From: Haloferula rosea
Lineage (GTDB): Bacteria; Verrucomicrobiota; Verrucomicrobiia; Verrucomicrobiales; Akkermansiaceae
Length of the DNA stretch: 64,000 nt
Direction of reading: 5' to 3'
Assembly: GCF_016595525.1 (NCBI RefSeq)
Contig: NZ_JAENII010000014.1
Location: forward strand, 1 to 64,000
Part shown: positions 1 through 9,152 of the stretch, piece after piece
Position numbering within the stretch: the first letter of the stretch is position 1
Layout of the letters: every line of letters begins with the position of its first letter
Translations under genes and position numbers: made by a program
Notes under the pieces: generated by a model
Seen by the model: the letters and a program-made list of their open reading frames with translations, nothing else
The model's database searches: none
What the model was told of the DNA's origin: nothing

Positions 1-480
1 GGGATGAGAACCCAGCTGGGTTTGAATGCGGCTGCGGTCATCCAACCGCAATCCCCCACCTCGGAGCGCAGCGACCTCACTGGCATGGCACCGACAGAGG
101 AGGGGCAATCCCAGTCCGCGTACTTTTTCCCTTTCGCTTCAAGGAAACTTCCACCTCTCCCGCAGCCCATTCGGCCCGCCACATGGAGACTGGGATGAGA
201 ACCCAGCTGGGTTTGAATGCGGCTGCGGTCAATAAACCGCAATCCCCACCTCGGAGCGCAGCGACCTCACTGGCATGGCACCGACGCAGGAGGGGCAATC
301 CCAGTCCGCGTACTTTTTCCCTTTCGCTTCGAGGAACCCGCCACCTCTCCCGCCGCCCATTCGGCCCGCCACATGGAGACTGGGATGAGAACCCAGCTGG
401 GTTTGAATGCGGCTGCGGTCATCCAACCGCAATCCCCCACCTCACGGAGCGCAGCGACCTCACTGGCATGGCACCGACGG
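1..480. repeat. 190-bp tandem repeat array, two full copies and one partial
   Basis: Copies begin at 1, 192 and 382, giving periods of 191 and 190 bp. The third copy is cut short near 480, and the array probably continues upstream of the window. Each copy starts with a perfect 14-bp palindrome AACCCAGCTGGGTT (first copy 8-21). This is followed by a hairpin TGCGGT-(6)-ACCGCA whose stem is kept while the loop changes from CATCCA to CAATAA in copy 2. Short open frames exist in the repeat, but they resemble no protein I recognise and shift between copies. I read it as non-coding. Confidence 0.9.
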
Positions 481-517
481 CCATGCAGTCCGCGGGTGAA
501 GCAGCAGCAGTGCCGTG

Positions 518-1018
518 CTAGTCCGTGTAATACCGCTTGGGTCCTTCGGACGGTGGCGGAATCTTCTCAAGCTGGTCGAAGTCGCCTTCCTCGCAGCAGC
601 ACACGAATCCTTCGGCGTAGCTCTTGAGCTGGTCCCAGCACTCACGGATCTCGGAGGCTTCGTCCGAAGTGATCGAGTGATCCGCCGCCGCCGCGGAGAT
701 GCGTTGCAGCAGGCCGGAGAACTGCCCGACGATTTCATTGGTCGCCGGGAGCACCTCGTAGCCCTTCTTGCACGAGCTCTCCGGGTTGCGGACGAAATAC
801 CCGCCGCTTCTTTGGCACAACCACTCGATGATCTTCGTGTCGCCGCTGAGTTCGATGATCTTCTCCAGCCGGTCGATGGGGTTCCGGCTGCCCGACCCAT
901 CCGCCGACTGCTTTTCCGCCCACTTGTAAACCAGTGAGAGCGACACCCCGAGATCGGCCGCGACCGCCTTCGGCGTCGTCTTGGCGAACGCCTGACGGAG
1001 CACTTCGTGACTTTCCAT
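518..1018 (-). CDS. Phage CII-like helix-turn-helix regulator
   Basis: Predicted DNA-binding protein of 166 residues. The N-terminal stretch (residues 3-40; EVLRQAFAKTTPKAVAADLG, then SLSLVYKWAEK) reads as a helix-turn-helix. Established knowledge: this layout is found in proteins annotated as phage regulatory protein CII family, which occur as free-standing genes in Verrucomicrobia. The rest is a helical domain with several cysteines (EGFVCCCEEGDFD near the C-terminus). I start at the second of two close ATGs because AGAGGA lies about 6 nt before it and would overlap the first ATG at 1024. It lies 81 bp downstream of dusB on the same strand. Target genes cannot be seen; no phage genes are nearby. 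Confidence 0.75.
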   Translation of the reverse strand: MESHEVLRQAFAKTTPKAVAADLGVSLSLVYKWAEKQSADGSGSRNPIDRLEKIIELSGDTKIIEWLCQRSGGYFVRNPESSCKKGYEVLPATNEIVGQFSGLLQRISAAAADHSITSDEASEIRECWDQLKSYAEGFVCCCEEGDFDQLEKIPPPSEGPKRYYTD

Positions 1019-1099
1019 GTGCATCCTCTATCACCGCGAGGCGATGGCGGGAAAGCCCCAAGTCGACCCGAATCCGCCTTCTCCGGCGATTGACAGGCT

Positions 1100-2152
1100 T
1101 CAGACGTTTTGCGGTGATGACGCCGCCGCCACAAGCGACTGCTCGGCAATGTCCTCCACCTGCGCGACACTCTCGACCTTGCACAGCTTCTGGCGCAGCT
1201 CCTTGGCACCGGGAAATCCCTTGCAGTAGGCCATCAGGCGGGCCCGCATGGCCATGATCGCGTGGCGTTCGGCTCCGTAGCGGCTGCTTTCCGCCGCCAT
1301 CCGGCAATGCCTCACCACCAGATCCCAGCGTTCCTCCAACGGCACCGGTGGCAGTTGCTCGCCGGTCGCCAGGAAATGCTTCGCCTGCCGGAACACCCAC
1401 GGATTCTGCATCGCGGCGCGACCGATCATCACCCCGCTCACCGCGGTTTCCCGCTTTCGCTTGGCTAGGTCTTCTCCGGAAGCGATGTCGCCATTCCCCA
1501 CCACCGGCACCGAGACAGCCCGCGCACAGGCGTCGATCACCTCCCAGTTGGCCTCACCCCCATATCCTTGCGACCGGGTCCGGCCGTGAATCGAGATCGC
1601 CTGCATCCCGGCACCTTCGAGGATCTTGCAGACTTCCACGGCATTCACGGAATCCTGATCCCATCCGATGCGGATCTTGGCCGTCACCGGCACCACCCCC
1701 TCACAGGCCTTCGCCACGCCGGCGGCCACCGACTCGAGCACCGGGCAATCCCTCAACAAGGAAGACCCGCCGTTCTTCGAGACCACCTTGTTGACCGGGC
1801 ATCCGAAGTTGATGTCGATGAAGTCCGGGCATTTCCAGTCGACCACCTTGCGTGCCGCCTCTCCCATCCGCACCCCGTCGGCGCCGAAAAGCTGTACTCC
1901 CACCGGTCGCTGCTCATCGGTGAACTCGGTGTATTTCCTCGTCCGGTCATCCGCCACCATGATCCCCTCGGCCGAGACGAACTCGGTCACCATCACATCC
2001 GCACCCAGCTCCTTGCAGATCTGACGAAACACCACATCCGTCACCCCCGCCATCGGGGCGAGATAGAGGGGAAAGGCATCGTTCTGGAACCAAGGCAGCA
2101 CCCCCCACCCCTGCCACGGCCTGACCGTCGCGCAAAGCGGAATATGCTCCAT
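1100..2152 (-). CDS. dusB: tRNA-dihydrouridine synthase (DusB family)
   Basis: FMN-dependent enzyme that reduces specific uridines in the tRNA D-loop, acting in the cytosol. The 350-residue product has the TIM-barrel signature PMAGVTD (residues 33-39). The catalytic cysteine motif NFGCPVNKVVSKNGGS has its Cys at about 118. Phosphate-binding segments IHGRTRSQGYGG, VVGNGDIAS and VMIGRAAMQNPW follow in the expected order. I chose the ATG at 2152 because GGGAGGTGGGTGG lies just upstream, one of the few strong Shine-Dalgarno sequences in the window; the extension to 2197 carries no conserved sequence. Length fits the family. DusB versus another Dus subfamily is inferred from motif spelling. Confidence 0.92.
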   Translation of the reverse strand: MEHIPLCATVRPWQGWGVLPWFQNDAFPLYLAPMAGVTDVVFRQICKELGADVMVTEFVSAEGIMVADDRTRKYTEFTDEQRPVGVQLFGADGVRMGEAARKVVDWKCPDFIDINFGCPVNKVVSKNGGSSLLRDCPVLESVAAGVAKACEGVVPVTAKIRIGWDQDSVNAVEVCKILEGAGMQAISIHGRTRSQGYGGEANWEVIDACARAVSVPVVGNGDIASGEDLAKRKRETAVSGVMIGRAAMQNPWVFRQAKHFLATGEQLPPVPLEERWDLVVRHCRMAAESSRYGAERHAIMAMRARLMAYCKGFPGAKELRQKLCKVESVAQVEDIAEQSLVAAASSPQNV

Positions 2153-2288
2153 TCCACCCACCTCCCGTGCCTCGCCACCCACCCCCATGGATGCCAAAAG
2201 GGGAGGCCGAGCCCATGGCCCGAACCTCCCCGGAATTCGTATCGATCAAGCCACACCCCCTCGGGGGCGAAGCGCGAACGCATCCCTC

Positions 2289-4004
2289 TCAGCGGGACAC
2301 CGCGGCATGGATGTGATCGAGACCTTGGCGAAACATCCACGCCCGCTCGGTCGCATCCTCAATCTTGCGGATTCGCTCGATGAGCGAGCCCATCGCCTGG
2401 CGGACACTGGAGTCCATCTGCTCGTCCTTCGCGAGTTCCACCAAACAGGCCTCGTAGATCTCCGCGCACTTGGCGTGGTCACCGCGATTGAAAATCGGCA
2501 CCCCCTTGTCGATCGCCGCCTGAATCCGGTCGGCCGGGGCCATGGCCGTCTGCTCACAGCTCGTGCAGGATTCACATGCTTCCGATTTCTCGGCAGGCAG
2601 CAGAACCTTGTCGATCACATGGATCACTCCGTTGTCGCAGCTGATGTCCGTCTTGAGGATCGTCGCCCCGTTGACCTTGAACAGACCCTTGTCGATCGTG
2701 AAACCGAGCTTGTCACCATTCAGTGCCTTGGCCGATCCAGCGTTCAATGCGTCCCCTGCCGACACCTTGCCGTTCACGGCATGCAGCATCAGGATCTCAC
2801 GCAGCTTGTTCCGGTTCTCCGGCTTCAGCAGTGACTCCACCGTCCCCTTCGGCAAGGCCTTGAAGGCCTCATCCGTCGGCGCAAGGATCGTGAGAGGGGA
2901 ATCACCCGCCAGCGCGTCGCTCAGACCCGCCGCCTCGATGGCCGCAAGCAGCGTCTTGAACTTGCCGGCCCGCTTGGCCACGCTCGCCAAATCCTTCTTC
3001 GGCTCCGGCGGCAGGATCACGGAATCAATCACGTGGATCACCCCGTTGCTTGCCTCGATGTCCGCGTCGACAAGGCTGGCATCGTTCACCCGCACCTTGC
3101 CTTTGGAGAAAGCGATCTTCACCGGCTCGCCCAATACCGTCTTGGCACTCCCGGCCTTCAACGCCCCCGACAGATCCACTGCCCCGGGCACGACGTGATA
3201 TTTCAGGATCGCCTGAAGCTTCTCACGGTTCTCCGGCTTCAACAACGACTCCACGGTTCCCTTGGGCAGCTTCGCGAATGCCTCGTCGGTCGGCGCGAAC
3301 ACCGTGAAGGGGCCCTTGCCCTGCAGCACCTTGACCAGCTTTGCCTCGGTCAAGGCCGTAGCCAGCACCTTGAAGCGCCCGTCAGCGAGCGCGAGCGCCA
3401 CCACATCCTTCGAGCCCGATTCCTTGGCACCATAAGTGCGGATCCAATCGACCTGCAGCTCGAACGGCCCGGCCTTCTTGTCACCCAACAGCAATCCGAG
3501 ACGACTGATCTTCGCCGGGTTGAATTTCTGATCCTTGAGCTTCATTCCACGGAAGCTGCCGGTGAAGTCGTCGAACGGGATCTTCACTTCCGTCCACTTC
3601 CCCTTGGTGGTGGGAAACTCGGCCATGAAGGAAACCTCCATCCCACGGAAGCGAGCGTCCGTGCTGAAGCGGATCTGGTAGGTCCTGCCATCTCCCTTCA
3701 CCCGGGCCACCAGACCCTCAGCATCGCCGAGATCCATGCTCAGCTTCTCCGTCCGCAGCGAGGAAAACCCGCCGTTGTTCTCGAGCGAGAGCTTGCCCTT
3801 GAAATTGAGCACTCCGTCCTTCGACACCTTGAGGTTTCCTTTCGAGAGCCCTCCCATCACTCCGTCATCCACGACGCGCCAACCGAGGGACTCCGCCTCC
3901 TTGGGGTCGAATTCCGCAACGGAATGCTTTGCTCCTTGGGCTGGAAGCCCGGCGAAACCAAGGCACGCAATGGCCATCGGGATGGAATACAATTTCTTCT
4001 TCAT
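2289..4004 (-). CDS. Secreted CIA30-like plus two FAS1 (fasciclin) domains
   Basis: 571 residues. A signal peptide (1-25, ending PAQGA) is followed by a CIA30-like beta-sandwich at about 28-190 (WRVVDDGVMGGLSKG, then the pattern FTGSFRGM...LGLLLGDKKAGPFELQVDWI). Two FAS1 domains follow at about 198-335 and 340-470, each with the FAS1 hallmarks (FTVFAPTDEAFAKLP, ILKYHVVPG, NGVIHVID). The helical C-terminal tail of about 95 residues starts with a cysteine-rich CESCTSCEQ. FAS1 domains are known as adhesion or matrix-binding modules; the partner here is unknown. It lies downstream of a small lipoprotein gene and a four-FAS1 gene on the same strand, so this is a fasciclin cluster, though a hairpin at 4098-4126 separates it from the lipoprotein gene. 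Confidence 0.88.
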   Translation of the reverse strand: MKKKLYSIPMAIACLGFAGLPAQGAKHSVAEFDPKEAESLGWRVVDDGVMGGLSKGNLKVSKDGVLNFKGKLSLENNGGFSSLRTEKLSMDLGDAEGLVARVKGDGRTYQIRFSTDARFRGMEVSFMAEFPTTKGKWTEVKIPFDDFTGSFRGMKLKDQKFNPAKISRLGLLLGDKKAGPFELQVDWIRTYGAKESGSKDVVALALADGRFKVLATALTEAKLVKVLQGKGPFTVFAPTDEAFAKLPKGTVESLLKPENREKLQAILKYHVVPGAVDLSGALKAGSAKTVLGEPVKIAFSKGKVRVNDASLVDADIEASNGVIHVIDSVILPPEPKKDLASVAKRAGKFKTLLAAIEAAGLSDALAGDSPLTILAPTDEAFKALPKGTVESLLKPENRNKLREILMLHAVNGKVSAGDALNAGSAKALNGDKLGFTIDKGLFKVNGATILKTDISCDNGVIHVIDKVLLPAEKSEACESCTSCEQTAMAPADRIQAAIDKGVPIFNRGDHAKCAEIYEACLVELAKDEQMDSSVRQAMGSLIERIRKIEDATERAWMFRQGLDHIHAAVSR

Positions 4005-4097
4005 TCTGGCTGGAAGGACGCATCGGATCGGCCCTCCGCAAGCAGGAAAATGAATTCGTCCATTTAGCCCGACTCGAACGCCCCCTAACCAACAGAA

Positions 4098-4126
4098 ACG
4101 GCGGGACCCAACAGGGGCCCCGCCGT
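4098..4126 (-). terminator. Probable rho-independent terminator after the small lipoprotein gene
   Basis: GC-rich hairpin with arms ACGGCGGG and CCCGCCGT around a short inner CCC/GGG pairing and an AACA loop. On the minus strand it is followed by a weak T-rich tract (TTTCTGTT). It lies about 25 bp past the stop codon of the gene at 4150-4650. Confidence 0.65.
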
Positions 4127-4149
4127 GAATCCAATCGCTGGAAACCCGC

Positions 4150-4650
4150 CTACTGCATCGCTCCCTCCGCGATCAGGTGCTCTTCGAGCTTCAGCGCCAT
4201 GGTGGCGAGATCAGGTTGCCAGCTCAGACCCAGCTCACGGCGCAGGTCCGCGAGGACCGTGGTCTTCAGACCTTCATCCACCGCTGGATGGGCCGCGACC
4301 CAGAAGAGCGAAGGAAGGCGGACCATCTCGCCACGACCAACGAGGTCATCGGCGAAGACATAGAGCAGATCCAGCTTCTCATCAGCGGACTCCAACGTCT
4401 CCACCGCCTCCATCGCCAGATCGAGGTCGGCATCGGCAGCCTCCAACAGGAGCATCCGGAACGCCTCCGCCCTGCTCTCGGCCGGAAGGCGCCCAATCGA
4501 GTGCAACGATGTCCCGTTCAGCTCATCCGTGGCAGAACCGCGCGACGACAGCTGACGGACTTCCGGAGCGGACTCGTCGGTAACGGGCTCCTGCTTCTCC
4601 GAGCAGGAGGCCACGGCCACACAAACCAGCAAGACGTGGACGGGTTTCAT
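4150..4650 (-). CDS. Small predicted lipoprotein, unknown function
   Basis: 166 residues with a short lipoprotein signal: a hydrophobic stretch, then the lipobox-like ASC at residue 16, so it is predicted to be lipid-anchored in the envelope. The mature part is acidic and helical (EAFRMLLLEAADADLDLAMEA and similar), suggesting a helical-repeat fold. I do not recognise a family. It sits between two FAS1-domain genes on the same strand, only 21 bp after the upstream FAS1 gene, so it is probably cotranscribed with that gene. Confidence 0.8.
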   Translation of the reverse strand: MKPVHVLLVCVAVASCSEKQEPVTDESAPEVRQLSSRGSATDELNGTSLHSIGRLPAESRAEAFRMLLLEAADADLDLAMEAVETLESADEKLDLLYVFADDLVGRGEMVRLPSLFWVAAHPAVDEGLKTTVLADLRRELGLSWQPDLATMALKLEEHLIAEGAMQ

Positions 4651-4671
4651 GATCGGTTGGAGTTCCAGGGA

Positions 4672-6459
4672 TCAGCGGGCCAGGTCGGGCTCCATCCTCG
4701 AAGGGGTGGGCGGGATCAAGACATCGCGGATGATATGGATGACTCCATTGTCAGTCTCGATGTCGGCGACTTCGACGCGCACTCCATTCACTTCCACCAC
4801 GTTGCGGTTGAAGAAATTGAAGAAGAAGAAAAAGAAGCGGGGTCTCCGGTTCTCGATGGTCACGTCAGGGCCCAGCGCAGTCGGCACCGCTCCCTCGGCC
4901 AGCAGTTCGGAAGCCGTCCGACCTCCGGGTGCCACATGATACCTCAGCACGTCGGCCAGTCCGCCGGTTGGATCGTTCAGCAGTCCGTCGAGCACGCCCT
5001 CGGGCAAGCGATCGAAGGCATCATTCGTCGGTGCGAACACCGTGAGGTCCTGATGCGCGTCAGCCACCAATCCGTCCAGCCCGGCGAGTTCGAGAGCCGT
5101 TCCAAGGGTCGACAGTTCCGGATTGGACCGCACGAGGTCGGCAATGGTCACCGGCACCGGTGAGATGACATCTCCCATGACGTGAAGCACACCGTTGGCA
5201 GCATGGAAGTCAGGGTCGACCACCGGGGCCCCGTTCACCGTCACACCCACGTGGGGATCGATGGCAACAAGGAGCTTGTCCCCCGCCAAACTCGTGAGGA
5301 TCTGACCGTCGAAGAGATCATTGGCATTCAGGGTGCCGGGCACCACATGGAGGCGCAGGACGTCGGCAAGGGCACCGGTCGGATCATTCAGGAGCGAAGT
5401 GAGCACCTCCGAAGGAACATTCCCGAAGGCACGGTTGTTCGGAGCAAATACGGTGAACGTAGGACGTCCACGGGTGCTGTCGAAAGTCGGCGCGAGCCCG
5501 GCATCACCAAGCACCTGGACGAAGGTGCTGAGGTCCGGGTTGTTCGATGCCACATCGACCAGCGACTCCGGACCGCGCGGCACGAGAACCTGATCGACCA
5601 CATGGACGATCCCATTCGAAATGCCTGCATCGGTCCCCACGATCGGAACGCCATCCACCGCCAGCGACCAGGCGTCTCCGGAAATGCGGAGCTTGTTGGT
5701 CAGCGTCTGGACGGAACCTTCCCCGAGCAGCTCGCTCTGGTCGAATTCACCACGGGCCACGTGGTTCAGGAGGACCCGCTGCAGCAGCCGCCGGTTCGAT
5801 GCGATGGCCTGAAGATCAGCCGCGGGCACCGCTTCAAAGGCGGCATTCGTCGGCGCGAACACCGTGGCCGAATCCAGCCTGGCGAAGGTCCGTGTGAGGC
5901 GGGCCTGCTGGATCAGCCCCGCAAGCGTGCTGAACTGCGGATCGGCTGCGACCGCCTCCAACAAGGTCGGTTGGTTTCCGACGGCGGGATCAAGGACCGC
6001 GTTGATCTGATGAATCACCCCATTGTCCGCCTCGATGTTCCCGAAGGTGACGCGGGCATTGTCGAAGTTGACGAAACGATAGAAGAAGAACCGGCTCAGG
6101 CTGACCCGGACCGGGGAATCCGGCAGCAAGGTGGGAAGCAGCCCGTTGGCAAATTCGTTGGTTCGTAGTTCGTTGGGCAGGACGTGATACTGCAGGATAT
6201 CCGCAACATCACCGGCCGGCACATTCTGGGCGAATGCTGCATTCGTGGGCGCGAGGATCGTAATCCCGTGGGCATTCCTCAATGTGCTCTCAAGACCCTC
6301 CTGCTGGACCAGGCTGACCAGTGTTGAGAACTCAGGTTTGCTTGCCAGCACGTCGACGATGTTTTCGGCGCTGGCTGAGATGACGAGACCCAGAGCGGAG
6401 AGGGATGAGGCGACCCACCCTGTCAGGCTTCTGCGGAACGGTTTGTGCAATGGTTTCAT
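4672..6459 (-). CDS. Secreted protein with four FAS1 (fasciclin) domains
   Basis: 595 residues from the ATG at 6459, chosen because a clean signal peptide follows (positive N-terminus, WVASSLSALGLVISASA). Four FAS1 domains in series are marked by ITILAPTNAAF, ATVFAPTNAAF, FTVFAPNNRAF and LTVFAPTNDAF, each ending in a GVIH motif. This predicts an extracellular adhesion or matrix-type protein. The last domain contains a phenylalanine-rich strand with six consecutive Phe (RFFFFFFNFFNR, encoded at about 4808-4838), and the first has a milder version (RFFFYRF). No Shine-Dalgarno sequence is visible. An upstream in-frame extension to 6792 lacks any signal peptide and is rejected. Confidence 0.88.
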   Translation of the reverse strand: MKPLHKPFRRSLTGWVASSLSALGLVISASAENIVDVLASKPEFSTLVSLVQQEGLESTLRNAHGITILAPTNAAFAQNVPAGDVADILQYHVLPNELRTNEFANGLLPTLLPDSPVRVSLSRFFFYRFVNFDNARVTFGNIEADNGVIHQINAVLDPAVGNQPTLLEAVAADPQFSTLAGLIQQARLTRTFARLDSATVFAPTNAAFEAVPAADLQAIASNRRLLQRVLLNHVARGEFDQSELLGEGSVQTLTNKLRISGDAWSLAVDGVPIVGTDAGISNGIVHVVDQVLVPRGPESLVDVASNNPDLSTFVQVLGDAGLAPTFDSTRGRPTFTVFAPNNRAFGNVPSEVLTSLLNDPTGALADVLRLHVVPGTLNANDLFDGQILTSLAGDKLLVAIDPHVGVTVNGAPVVDPDFHAANGVLHVMGDVISPVPVTIADLVRSNPELSTLGTALELAGLDGLVADAHQDLTVFAPTNDAFDRLPEGVLDGLLNDPTGGLADVLRYHVAPGGRTASELLAEGAVPTALGPDVTIENRRPRFFFFFFNFFNRNVVEVNGVRVEVADIETDNGVIHIIRDVLIPPTPSRMEPDLAR

Positions 6460-6706
6460 GGTATGGGGTTGATTCTTGTATCTACATGGTAACGACCACC
6501 CAGAGTCGTTCAGTCGTTCTTCGGCGCAAATCCTTTTCTGCTGGTCCAAGCCGCTCGAGCCACCGGACCCCGGTTGCAGGGGATACCGGGAACCCAACGA
6601 CGCAAGGACCAGAGGATGAAAAAGTGGATTTTCGATCCGATTCACTCGCCATGCCCCGGTGGGGTTCGCGATTGACGGGGAGGGATTCGGAGCTTCCATG
6701 GTCCTC

Positions 6707-7627
6707 ATGAAGATCAACCTGTGCCGGTCCATGCTCGCCGCCCTTCTTTGCCCTCTGATGATTGCTGCCGCAGCCGACGAAACACGCACCATCCCCGTTC
6801 AGTTCAAGCCAGGCACAACGGGAGCCGACATCAAGGGTTCGATCACCGGGCGCGAGTCGATCGTCTATACCCTCGGGGCCCGCAGCGGACAGTTTCTCAA
6901 GGTCGACCTGAAGACCGACAACCTCTCGGCGGACTTCAACGTCTACATCCCCGGCAAGGGCCCGGGTGACGACGCCCTCTATGCCTCGGCCCTGGGCGAC
7001 AACTCCTACAACGGCCAACTGTTCAAGGATGGAGAGCACAAGATCTGCGTCTTCCTCAATCGCGCCGCTGCCCGCCGCTCCGAAACCGCCAACTTCAGCC
7101 TGAGCCTGCAGATCACCGACAAAGCACCGGCTCCTTCACCGGCAGCTGAAAAATTCAGCAAGACCGTGAACTACGGCGACATCAAGTTCACCGTGACCTT
7201 TCCCGCCAAGCCGGGAAACAGCGAGTTCAACATCGCCTCCACCGGCCTGACCGAAGCGGACGACACCTTCAACGTCGGCATCGAAGGCAAGGTGATCGAC
7301 GTCCTCTGCGACGACATCACCGGCGACGACTCACCCGAGGTGGCGGTGATTGTCGAAGCGAACGACGGCAAGCGCTCGGCACAGGTCTTCACGAGCTATT
7401 CCAAAAAGTCCTTCGGCATGGTCAACTTCCAGGATGTCACCAACGGGAAAGCACTCGACGGCTACCGCGGTGGCGACGAGTTCCAGTTCGTCGAGAACAC
7501 GTTCGTCCGTCGATTCCCGCTCTACCAGGGCGGTGAGAAGACCGGCAAGTTCCGCCAGTTTCAGTTCAAGATGGAGGACGGTGAGGCGATGAGGCAGCTG
7601 AAGCTCGACCGCACCACCAACTACTGA
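6707..7627 (+). CDS. Putative periplasmic lysozyme inhibitor, PliG-like plus PliI-like domains
   Basis: 306 residues with a signal peptide (1-23, ending MIAAAA). The first half (about 28-125) has the pattern GRESIVYTLGARSGQFLKVD ... YNGQLFKDGEHKICVFLNRA plus ARRSETANFSL, which I recognise from inhibitors of g-type lysozyme (PliG-like, PPC-like fold). The second half (about 140-306) has VIDVLCDDITGDDSPEVAVI, then FVRRFPLYQGGEKTGKFRQ, resembling the PliI family of i-type lysozyme inhibitors. Predicted role: periplasmic protection of peptidoglycan from host or predator lysozyme. The domain assignments come from remembered patterns and need a profile search. The start could instead be the ATG at 6698. 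Transcribed divergently from the FAS1 gene. Confidence 0.7.
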   Translation: MKINLCRSMLAALLCPLMIAAAADETRTIPVQFKPGTTGADIKGSITGRESIVYTLGARSGQFLKVDLKTDNLSADFNVYIPGKGPGDDALYASALGDNSYNGQLFKDGEHKICVFLNRAAARRSETANFSLSLQITDKAPAPSPAAEKFSKTVNYGDIKFTVTFPAKPGNSEFNIASTGLTEADDTFNVGIEGKVIDVLCDDITGDDSPEVAVIVEANDGKRSAQVFTSYSKKSFGMVNFQDVTNGKALDGYRGGDEFQFVENTFVRRFPLYQGGEKTGKFRQFQFKMEDGEAMRQLKLDRTTNY

Positions 7628-7661
7628 GCCGACGGGCCACCCCATAGCTCGGCGCGGCGGC

Positions 7662-9074
7662 TCATTCCTCGCGACCTGCGTCAGTTGCCGGAGTCACCGA
7701 CCATCCTTCGACGCGCACTTCACCGTCCACACCGCAGGCGAACTCCAGAGGCTCCAGCAGGCCCTGCGGACGATCGGCCTTCGGATTGGCATAGTCGTCC
7801 TCGTCCGCCACGCCGGTCAGACCGTTGTTCTCGATCCCGGCATTCAGGCTTTCCTTGTTTCTCAAGAGGGGGCGGGCCACGCCTTCGCACTCGATCCGGT
7901 TGTCACGGATCACGATCGTCGGAAAACCTGACTCAGGATGGAACCCGAACAACCCGTCCTTGCGAGGCGTCCCCGTGGTCACCGCCTTGATGTGGTTGTT
8001 GCGGACCACCAGGTTCGAGAACGGCTCATTGATCCAAATCACTCCCCTGCCGGGATTGCGGACCAGGTTGTTGTGGAAAACCGCAGGCCCTTTTGCTGCA
8101 GCCTTGCCGAATCCCGAGATCAGGTTGCCGTGGTCATTCGCCGGGTCGAAGTCGAACAGATTGTGGTCGATCTCCACCCCGTTCCTCACGAACTCGATGG
8201 CATAACTGTTCTGAAACAGATTGTGATGAATGTGGAAGGTCCGCCCGCTCGTTGGCACCGGCCCGCCCGCATGCTTCGGAATCGAGACTGTGCCATGCAG
8301 GACGTTGTGGTCGATCTCCACGTCCTCGTCGTTCTCGAACGGAAACTCGATCGAGAAGTTCGTCTCGATGGTATTGTGATGGATCCGCAGCCGCTTCCCT
8401 TGGCGCCCCTTGATGCCATAGTAGTGTTCGTTCGGAGCCGTCTTCGTCCGCAGGAAGCGGTTGTTGAAGATCTCGCTGTCCTTGATCCAGATCGCAAAAA
8501 TCCCACCGCCCGTGATGCCTCCCTTCACTCCCGGCTTGCCACGCTCCCAGCGCTGACCGGCATCGATGAACACGCAGTCGTGAATGGACGCCCCGGTCGT
8601 CGAATAAGTACGGATCCCACAGTAGAGGAAATCCTCGATCTTCAGATGATCCAAGCGCAGGTTGCTGTTCCCCGAACCGAAGATCGCTCCATGCAGGCGC
8701 TCGCCTGTTAGATGGAGGTTGGAAATCGTGATTCCTGACCCCTTCGGCTCGAGGTGGATCAGGTAGCCACTGCGGTCGAACTTCTCGCGCTGGGTTTCCG
8801 GGTCCGGCAGTGTCGCCGGATTCCCCTCCCAGCCCGCCTCTCCGGTGAGGGTGGTTTGGTCCATGCCGGCCCCACGGAGAGTCACCCCGGATGCAACCTT
8901 GAGCGGAGCCTTCAGTTCGAACCTCCCCGGTCCCAGCTCGACCACATCGCCCTCACCGGCCTCCCCGGCCTCCCCGAGCACGCGAATGAGCTCATCCACA
9001 TCCGCAATCGGAGCTGCCTGCAGGAAACCTGCCATCATGCTCCACAATCCCGTCCATTGCATTCGACCCCACAT
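7662..9074 (-). CDS. Secreted right-handed parallel beta-helix protein
   Basis: About 470 residues with a short signal-like N-terminus (GLWSMMAGFLQAAP). It is followed by a pectate-lyase-like opening (ELIRVLGEAG, VVELGPGRFELKAPLKVASG, VTLRGAGMDQTTL), then many beta-helix coils rich in N-H-N motifs (IHHNTIETNF, IDHNVLHG, IHHNLFQN, VFHNNLVRN). Predicted extracellular polysaccharide lyase or carbohydrate-binding protein; I see no motif that proves catalysis. The start is uncertain between 9113, 9074 and 9062. Convergent with the lysozyme-inhibitor gene across 34 bp. Confidence 0.82.
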   Translation of the reverse strand: MWGRMQWTGLWSMMAGFLQAAPIADVDELIRVLGEAGEAGEGDVVELGPGRFELKAPLKVASGVTLRGAGMDQTTLTGEAGWEGNPATLPDPETQREKFDRSGYLIHLEPKGSGITISNLHLTGERLHGAIFGSGNSNLRLDHLKIEDFLYCGIRTYSTTGASIHDCVFIDAGQRWERGKPGVKGGITGGGIFAIWIKDSEIFNNRFLRTKTAPNEHYYGIKGRQGKRLRIHHNTIETNFSIEFPFENDEDVEIDHNVLHGTVSIPKHAGGPVPTSGRTFHIHHNLFQNSYAIEFVRNGVEIDHNLFDFDPANDHGNLISGFGKAAAKGPAVFHNNLVRNPGRGVIWINEPFSNLVVRNNHIKAVTTGTPRKDGLFGFHPESGFPTIVIRDNRIECEGVARPLLRNKESLNAGIENNGLTGVADEDDYANPKADRPQGLLEPLEFACGVDGEVRVEGWSVTPATDAGREE

Positions 9075-9152
9075 GACCTGAGGATAAACCGCTCTCACGC
9101 CTGAATCTTTCAACGGGCCTCATCCACAAGCCGCTCTCCTGCACGAAGAGGG

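Noticed and set aside
1-480. CRISPR array
   Set aside because: The units are 190 bp and nearly identical throughout, with no short-repeat/variable-spacer structure and no cas genes. No other regularly spaced repeat was seen in the window.
1-627. Several overlapping short frames in the 190-bp repeats, possibly a repeat protein
   Set aside because: The period is 190-191 bp, so frames change from copy to copy and no single reading repeats; composition is not protein-like.
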